Positions 60,169 to 64,000 of a stretch of DNA of 64,000 bases are shown here, in pieces. This DNA comes from Vibrio natriegens NBRC 15636 = ATCC 14048 = DSM 759 (lineage in GTDB: Bacteria; Pseudomonadota; Gammaproteobacteria; Enterobacterales; Vibrionaceae). The stretch's first letter is position 1, and every line of letters begins with the position of its first letter. The translations under genes and the position numbers were made by a program. Location: positions 868,001 through 932,000 of the forward strand of contig NZ_CP141823.1 in assembly GCF_035621455.1 (NCBI RefSeq), in the 5' to 3' direction. The notes under the pieces were generated by a model, which was not told the origin of the DNA, did no database searches, and saw only the letters and a list, made by a program, of their open reading frames with translations.

Positions 60169-61740
60169 TTATTGCTGCGAAGCGCTCATTGCATCTTCTA
60201 TCACTTTAGACATATCAAAAGTCGTACCGCCTTGTGTCGGAGGATAGTCCACTAAGCTTTGGACATGTTCTGCCATCATTTCACTTACAGGTGCAAGCAT
60301 CCAAGAGACTTTCTGAGCTAAGTGACCGTTTGAGTCTACTGAATCATAACTTTCGAATGGGTCGGCACGTAAGTTGTACACTTTAGGTTTAGCTAAAGGT
60401 AATAAGTTGTCATAGTAGTGTTCGGCAATGGCAAAGTGGAACTTCCAAGGACCAAGGCGAATCGCTGACAGCTGACTTTCAAAATAGTAAAAAATCGAGT
60501 TGCGGGCCGATTTGTCTGACTCACCCTTCCAGTACGCTAAGTTATCAATACCATCGATGTACTGTTTTTTCTCTTTGATCATTTTCTCTTTAACATCTTT
60601 AACCCCCGCGGCAGAGGCTAAAGTAGTAAAGAGATCCTGGTGTCCTTGAATACCATTCAGTACTTGCCCTGGAGGAATAACGCCAGGCCATTTGACCATG
60701 GTCGGTACTCTAACCCCACCTTCATAGGTGGTCATTTTTTCACCGCGGAATGGTGTCGTACCACCATGAGGCCACGATGAGTGCTCTGGGCCATTATCTG
60801 TTGAGTAGACGATGATGGTGTTCTCTGTTAAGCCTCTTTTTTTAAGTTCTTCCAGTAAAAAACCAATGTCATCATCGTGCTGCATCATGCCGCTGCCGTA
60901 GACATCATATTCACTGGTAAGATGCTCTGCTGCGTAGCGCCATTTTTCATCTAAGCGTGTGTACAAGTGCATTCGGCTGGTGTTTATCCAAGTAAAGAAC
61001 GGCTTGTTGTCTTTTATGGATTTATCGATAAAGTTGACCGCCGCCGGCAGCATTTCTTCACGGTCAAAGTTCTTCATACGCTCCTGACCCAGAGGGCCTG
61101 TGTCGGTACATTTTTGTTTACCAACAGCCCCAAACCTAGGCTCAACCGTTTTGTCTTCGGTTTCTGTAGCGAAGCAATGTAACACGCCACGAGTACCAAA
61201 TTTTTTCTCGTACTCTTCAACTGAGCCTGAATATTCCTTGGCGAAGTTTTGGAAATCTCTCTGTTCGTGTTCTTCTTGGGTGTTTAAGTGGTATAAGTTG
61301 CCGAAGAACTCATCAAAACCATGGACAGTTGGCAGGGAAAAGTTTTGGTCACCCAGATGGTTTTTACCAAATTGTCCGGTCGCATAGCCTGCTTCTTTTA
61401 ATACCTCAGCCAGGGAAGGCGATCCTTTTTGAATCCCTAGAGTACCGCCGGGCATCTGCACAGTAGTCATCCCCGAACGAATCGGGTATTGCCCGGTAAT
61501 AAATGCTGCACGGCCTGCAGTAGAGCTAGGTTGGGCATAGTGATCGGTAAACATGATGCCTTCATTGGCGATACTGTCGATGTTCGGTGTTTTGTATCCC
61601 ATCGTACCCATGCCATACGCACTGACGTTTTGCCAACCAATATCATCGCCGAAAATTACCACAATATTTGGCTTTTCAGCGGCCAGAGCCGTTACTGGTA
61701 AAGCTGCTCCTATCATTGCTGCAATTGATTTGATTTTCAT
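60169..61740 (-). CDS. Secreted arylsulfatase-type sulfatase (serine type)
   Basis: A 523-residue sulfatase with a signal peptide (MKIKSIAAMIGAALPVTALA). The metal-binding start is PNIVVIFGDDIGWQN. The formylglycine site reads SSTAGRAAFITGQ, so the modified residue is Ser (motif S-x-A-x-R), not Cys. A second metal-site block is VYSTDNGPEHSSWPHGG. Ser-type sulfatases need an anSME radical-SAM maturase, and none is in this window. It would hydrolyse sulfate esters in the periplasm or outside the cell. Confidence 0.9.
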   Translation of the reverse strand: MKIKSIAAMIGAALPVTALAAEKPNIVVIFGDDIGWQNVSAYGMGTMGYKTPNIDSIANEGIMFTDHYAQPSSTAGRAAFITGQYPIRSGMTTVQMPGGTLGIQKGSPSLAEVLKEAGYATGQFGKNHLGDQNFSLPTVHGFDEFFGNLYHLNTQEEHEQRDFQNFAKEYSGSVEEYEKKFGTRGVLHCFATETEDKTVEPRFGAVGKQKCTDTGPLGQERMKNFDREEMLPAAVNFIDKSIKDNKPFFTWINTSRMHLYTRLDEKWRYAAEHLTSEYDVYGSGMMQHDDDIGFLLEELKKRGLTENTIIVYSTDNGPEHSSWPHGGTTPFRGEKMTTYEGGVRVPTMVKWPGVIPPGQVLNGIQGHQDLFTTLASAAGVKDVKEKMIKEKKQYIDGIDNLAYWKGESDKSARNSIFYYFESQLSAIRLGPWKFHFAIAEHYYDNLLPLAKPKVYNLRADPFESYDSVDSNGHLAQKVSWMLAPVSEMMAEHVQSLVDYPPTQGGTTFDMSKVIEDAMSASQQ

Positions 61741-61947
61741 AGATTAATTTCCATATGCTACTGACTGTCCAAATCAGTATAGTGCAAGGATTTTATTCGG
61801 TTTGAGTTTGAATATCTTTTTGGGATTTTTGCAGGCGAGGCACGTTAGAGTCGCAAATATTTTCAACGAGTCGTGTTTTTAAGACAGAGGTAACGTGAAG
61901 GCAGCATGACGATTTTAGATATTTTGAAGAATCTGATTATTTTATGA

Positions 61948-61962
61948 TGTAAGTACTTACTA
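61948..61962. repeat. TGTAAGTACTTACTA repeat, copy 2
   Basis: Identical over 15 bases to copy 1 and about 210 bp before the sulfatase start. It could be a regulator's operator. Confidence 0.5.
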
Positions 61963-61972
61963 TTTCTTTAGG

Positions 61973-62008
61973 CACAAAAAAAGCCAGCAGATAGAGGTCT
62001 GCTGGCAA
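61973..62008 (-). terminator. ahpCF terminator
   Basis: The stem GCCAGCAGA / TCTGCTGGC is followed on the minus strand by TTTTTTT. Confidence 0.88.
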
Positions 62009-62054
62009 AGTCTTTGGGCTTCTTTTCTTTTTATTGTTCCAGAAGTTCTGGAGA

Positions 62055-63623
62055 TTAACCTTGCTTACGAATCAGGTAGTCAAACGCGCCTAAGCTTGCT
62101 TTTGCACCTTCACCCATCGCAATGATGATCTGTTTGTAAGGAACCGTTGTTGCGTCACCCGCAGCAAATACACCTTCTAGGCTGGTTTCACCGTGACTGC
62201 CTACTTCAATTTCACCGCGTGGAGACAAGTTCACATCTGAATCTTTCAGCCACTCTGTGTTAGGAACAAGACCGATTTGAACGAAGATACCCGATAGCTC
62301 AAGTTCTTTGATTTCATCTGTGTTGCGGTCTTTGTATTTCAGGCCAGTCACGCGCTTGCCGTCACCTACAACTTCCGTTGTTTGTGCCATGGTAATGATG
62401 TCAACGTTTGGTAGCGAGTTCGCTTTGTTGATCAGTACTTGGTCAGCACGTAAAACATCAGCAAATTCAAGAACCGTTACATGCTCCACAATACCTGCAA
62501 GGTCGATTGCCGCTTCGATACCTGAGTTACCGCCACCGATAACAGCCGTCTTTTTACCTTTGAATAGCGGTCCATCACAGTGTGGGCAGTATGCAACGCC
62601 TTTATTACGGTACTCTTGCTCACCAGGAACATTCATTTCACGCCAGCGAGCACCTGGGCTCAAAATAACACTTTGACTCTTAAGCGTTGCGCCACTTTCT
62701 AACTGAATGTGGATAAGACCATCTTCAGTATGTGCTGCGCCCATTAGCTTTTTAGCTTGTTGCTCTGTCACAACGTCAACGTCGTACTCTTTCAAATGCT
62801 CGCCTAGATCAGCCGCCAGCTTAGGGCCTTCAGTGCGTTTCACCGAAACAAAGTTTTCGATCGCCATGGTGTCCATAACCTGACCACCAAAACGTTTAGC
62901 CACAACACCAGTGCGGATGCCTTTACGTGCTGCGTAAAGCGCTGCTGCACTACCACCAGGGCCGCCACCTACAACGAGTACGTCGTACGGTTCTTTTTCA
63001 TCCAGTGCTTTGGCTGCTTTCTCGCTTGCGCTGTCGTCGACTTTGTTCAGAATTTCTGTAAGTGACATGCGGCCTTGGCCGAACAGCTCACCGTTAACGA
63101 ATACACTTGGTACTGCCATGATATCGCGCTGTTTCACTTCGTCTTGGAACAAAGCACCGTCGATCATGGTTGCTTTCACTTTCGGGTTAATCGCTGCCAT
63201 CATGTTAAACGCCTGAACAACATCAGGACAGTTCTGACAAGACAGAGAAATAAAGATTTCTACATCCAGTTCTCTATCTAGCGCAGCGATTTGTTCAATC
63301 ACTTCTGGCTCTAGCTTGATTGGGTGACCGCCAGAGTGAAGCAGAGCAAGGACTAGTGACGTAAATTCATGGCCCATAGGCAGGCCAGCAAAGCTAAGTG
63401 CTGTTCCTTTAGTCGGGTTGGTTACCGCCATTACTGGTTTACGGTCACTGGCTGCGTCGTCACGAACAACAGAAATATGCTCGCTCATTTCTGCGATTTG
63501 ATTAGCGAGAGACAAAATATCATTTGCCGCTTTGCTTTCATCTAGGCTAACCACTAGACGTACGTCTTCTTTTACATTAGCCAGATATTGTTTGAGTTGT
63601 TGTTGGATCGCTTGGTCTAACAT
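62055..63623 (-). CDS. ahpF: Alkyl hydroperoxide reductase subunit F
   Basis: A 522-residue flavoprotein that reduces AhpC with NADH. The N-terminal half has two thioredoxin-like folds with the CxxC in SCQNCPDVVQ. The FAD site is VVGGGPGGSAAALYAARKG, the NADH site AVIGGGNSGIEAA, and the redox CxxC is YCPHCDGP. Length equals E. coli AhpF (521). It lies downstream of ahpC with a hairpin between them. Confidence 0.97.
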   Translation of the reverse strand: MLDQAIQQQLKQYLANVKEDVRLVVSLDESKAANDILSLANQIAEMSEHISVVRDDAASDRKPVMAVTNPTKGTALSFAGLPMGHEFTSLVLALLHSGGHPIKLEPEVIEQIAALDRELDVEIFISLSCQNCPDVVQAFNMMAAINPKVKATMIDGALFQDEVKQRDIMAVPSVFVNGELFGQGRMSLTEILNKVDDSASEKAAKALDEKEPYDVLVVGGGPGGSAAALYAARKGIRTGVVAKRFGGQVMDTMAIENFVSVKRTEGPKLAADLGEHLKEYDVDVVTEQQAKKLMGAAHTEDGLIHIQLESGATLKSQSVILSPGARWREMNVPGEQEYRNKGVAYCPHCDGPLFKGKKTAVIGGGNSGIEAAIDLAGIVEHVTVLEFADVLRADQVLINKANSLPNVDIITMAQTTEVVGDGKRVTGLKYKDRNTDEIKELELSGIFVQIGLVPNTEWLKDSDVNLSPRGEIEVGSHGETSLEGVFAAGDATTVPYKQIIIAMGEGAKASLGAFDYLIRKQG

Positions 63624-63679
63624 AGTTGTTATTACCTTTTAATAAACAGAAGAGTGGTTACTCTGGATAAAAACATGAG

Positions 63680-63734
63680 GAGAGAGCAAACCGGGAAGAA
63701 GGTCGTCAAGGTATCTAACCCGGATTGCTCTCTT
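63680..63734 (-). other. Hairpin between ahpC and ahpF
   Basis: A long stem GAGAGCAA-a-CCGG / CCGG-a-TTGCTCTC with a 27-base loop. There is no immediate U run. It could attenuate ahpF relative to ahpC, or stabilise the ahpC message. Confidence 0.55.
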
Positions 63735-63782
63735 TAATTAGGTTTTGATTCTTAGATTGAACCAGCGTTGGCTAATCTAGAA

Positions 63783-64000
63783 TTAGATTTTGCCTACTAG
63801 GTCTAGAGAAGGTGCTAGCGTTTCTTCGCCTTCTTTCCATTTAGCTGGGCAAACTTCGCCTGGGTGTGCAGCTACGTACTGAGCCGCTTTCACTTTGCGT
63901 AGTAGGTCTTCTGCGTCACGGCCGATGCCTTCTGCAGTGATTTCCATTGCCTGGATAGTACCTTCTGGGTCGATTAGGAACGTTGCACGGTCTGCAAGAC
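63783..64000 (-). CDS. ahpC: Alkyl hydroperoxide reductase subunit C (5' part cut by window edge)
   Basis: The last 72 codons of AhpC are present. The reading frame gives LADRATFLIDPEGTIQAMEI near the edge and the C-terminal block with the resolving cysteine HPGEVCPAKWKEGEETL, ending in DLVGKI. The catalytic peroxidatic Cys lies beyond the edge. It is a typical 2-Cys peroxiredoxin reduced by AhpF, the next gene. Confidence 0.96.
   Translation of the reverse strand, partial: LADRATFLIDPEGTIQAMEITAEGIGRDAEDLLRKVKAAQYVAAHPGEVCPAKWKEGEETLAPSLDLVGKI

Larger units (their letters stand above)
61741..62054. other. Sulfatase promoter region and ahpCF terminator
   Basis: The left part is AT-rich promoter DNA for the sulfatase and carries the second copy of the TGTAAGTACTTACTA repeat. 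The right part is the ahp terminator. No gene is supported. Confidence 0.5.

Overview
The window is a piece of the secondary chromosome (chromosome 2) of a Vibrio species, and it contains that chromosome's replication origin. Several things show this. There is a 656-residue RctB initiator (23376-25346, minus strand). Beside it is an iteron array with a single DnaA box (25558-25702). A ParA2/ParB2 pair follows (26587-28786). Seven exact copies of the chromosome 2 centromere motif (TTTACA-N-TGTAAA) lie between 11.9 and 33.1 kb. The other genes are typical Vibrio chromosome 2 genes: nagB, vqmA, the lap operon, putA/putP and ahpCF. I cannot name the species from the sequence alone. I saw no tRNA, rRNA, CRISPR array, insertion sequence, integron cassette or prophage gene.

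Layout. 0-12 kb: an Ada/AlkA-type repair protein (cut by the left edge), a doxX-pirin pair, the divergent hdfR-maoP pair, nagB, a YtrA-type GntR regulator with its ABC exporter, gltS, a DCC-family protein and ppiB. 12-18.6 kb: a seven-gene minus-strand run encoding a periplasmic protein, a LolD-like ATPase, a MacB/FtsX-like permease, a LolA-like carrier, an outer-membrane barrel-like protein and a LytS/LytTR-type two-component system. It looks like a dedicated envelope export route with its own sensor. 18.8-23.1 kb: a yebC-type gene, small DUF proteins, and a pair of peptide-type ABC ATPases behind a strong Fur box, followed by an unknown gene carrying RctB-like sites. 23.1-33 kb: the origin and partition region, then tmcA and a FapA/DUF342 gene. 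33-36.7 kb: mpaA and an mppA-like binding protein in divergent orientation, and a small MscS-type channel. 36.7-46.3 kb: the Lap adhesin-control operon (lapC, lapG, lapD, lapB) preceded by a DctB-like kinase and a response regulator whose AAA+ domain is degenerate. 46.5-48.7 kb: pdxH, vqmA and a probable vqmR small RNA with VqmA-like boxes. 48.7-55.4 kb: a putR-like AraC gene, putA, a degenerate ALDH-like gene and putP. 55.9-64 kb: small zinc-ribbon-like proteins, an Lrp-type regulator, a DUF445 protein, ctlX, a serine-type sulfatase, ahpF and the end of ahpC.

The origin reads as one integrated device. Six ATGATCA iterons are spaced 22-23 bp apart. A DnaA box follows in the same phase. Toward rctB lies an AT-rich stretch with six TGAT tetramers about 9 bp apart (ATCA on the other strand). 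Toward parA lies a regulatory segment with an exact 39-bp inverted-repeat RctB-type site. RctB-like extended motifs (GAAAGCATGATCAAGG and relatives) also occur well away from the origin. Three lie downstream of rctB inside and after an unknown gene. A second group lies at 48.0-51.6 kb around and inside putR and putA, and includes a perfect 32-bp palindrome. One centromere site appears to double as the stem of a transcription terminator. These distal RctB-like sites and dual-use centromere sites are the most unusual signals here. The basic origin architecture and VqmA/VqmR are known from Vibrio cholerae.
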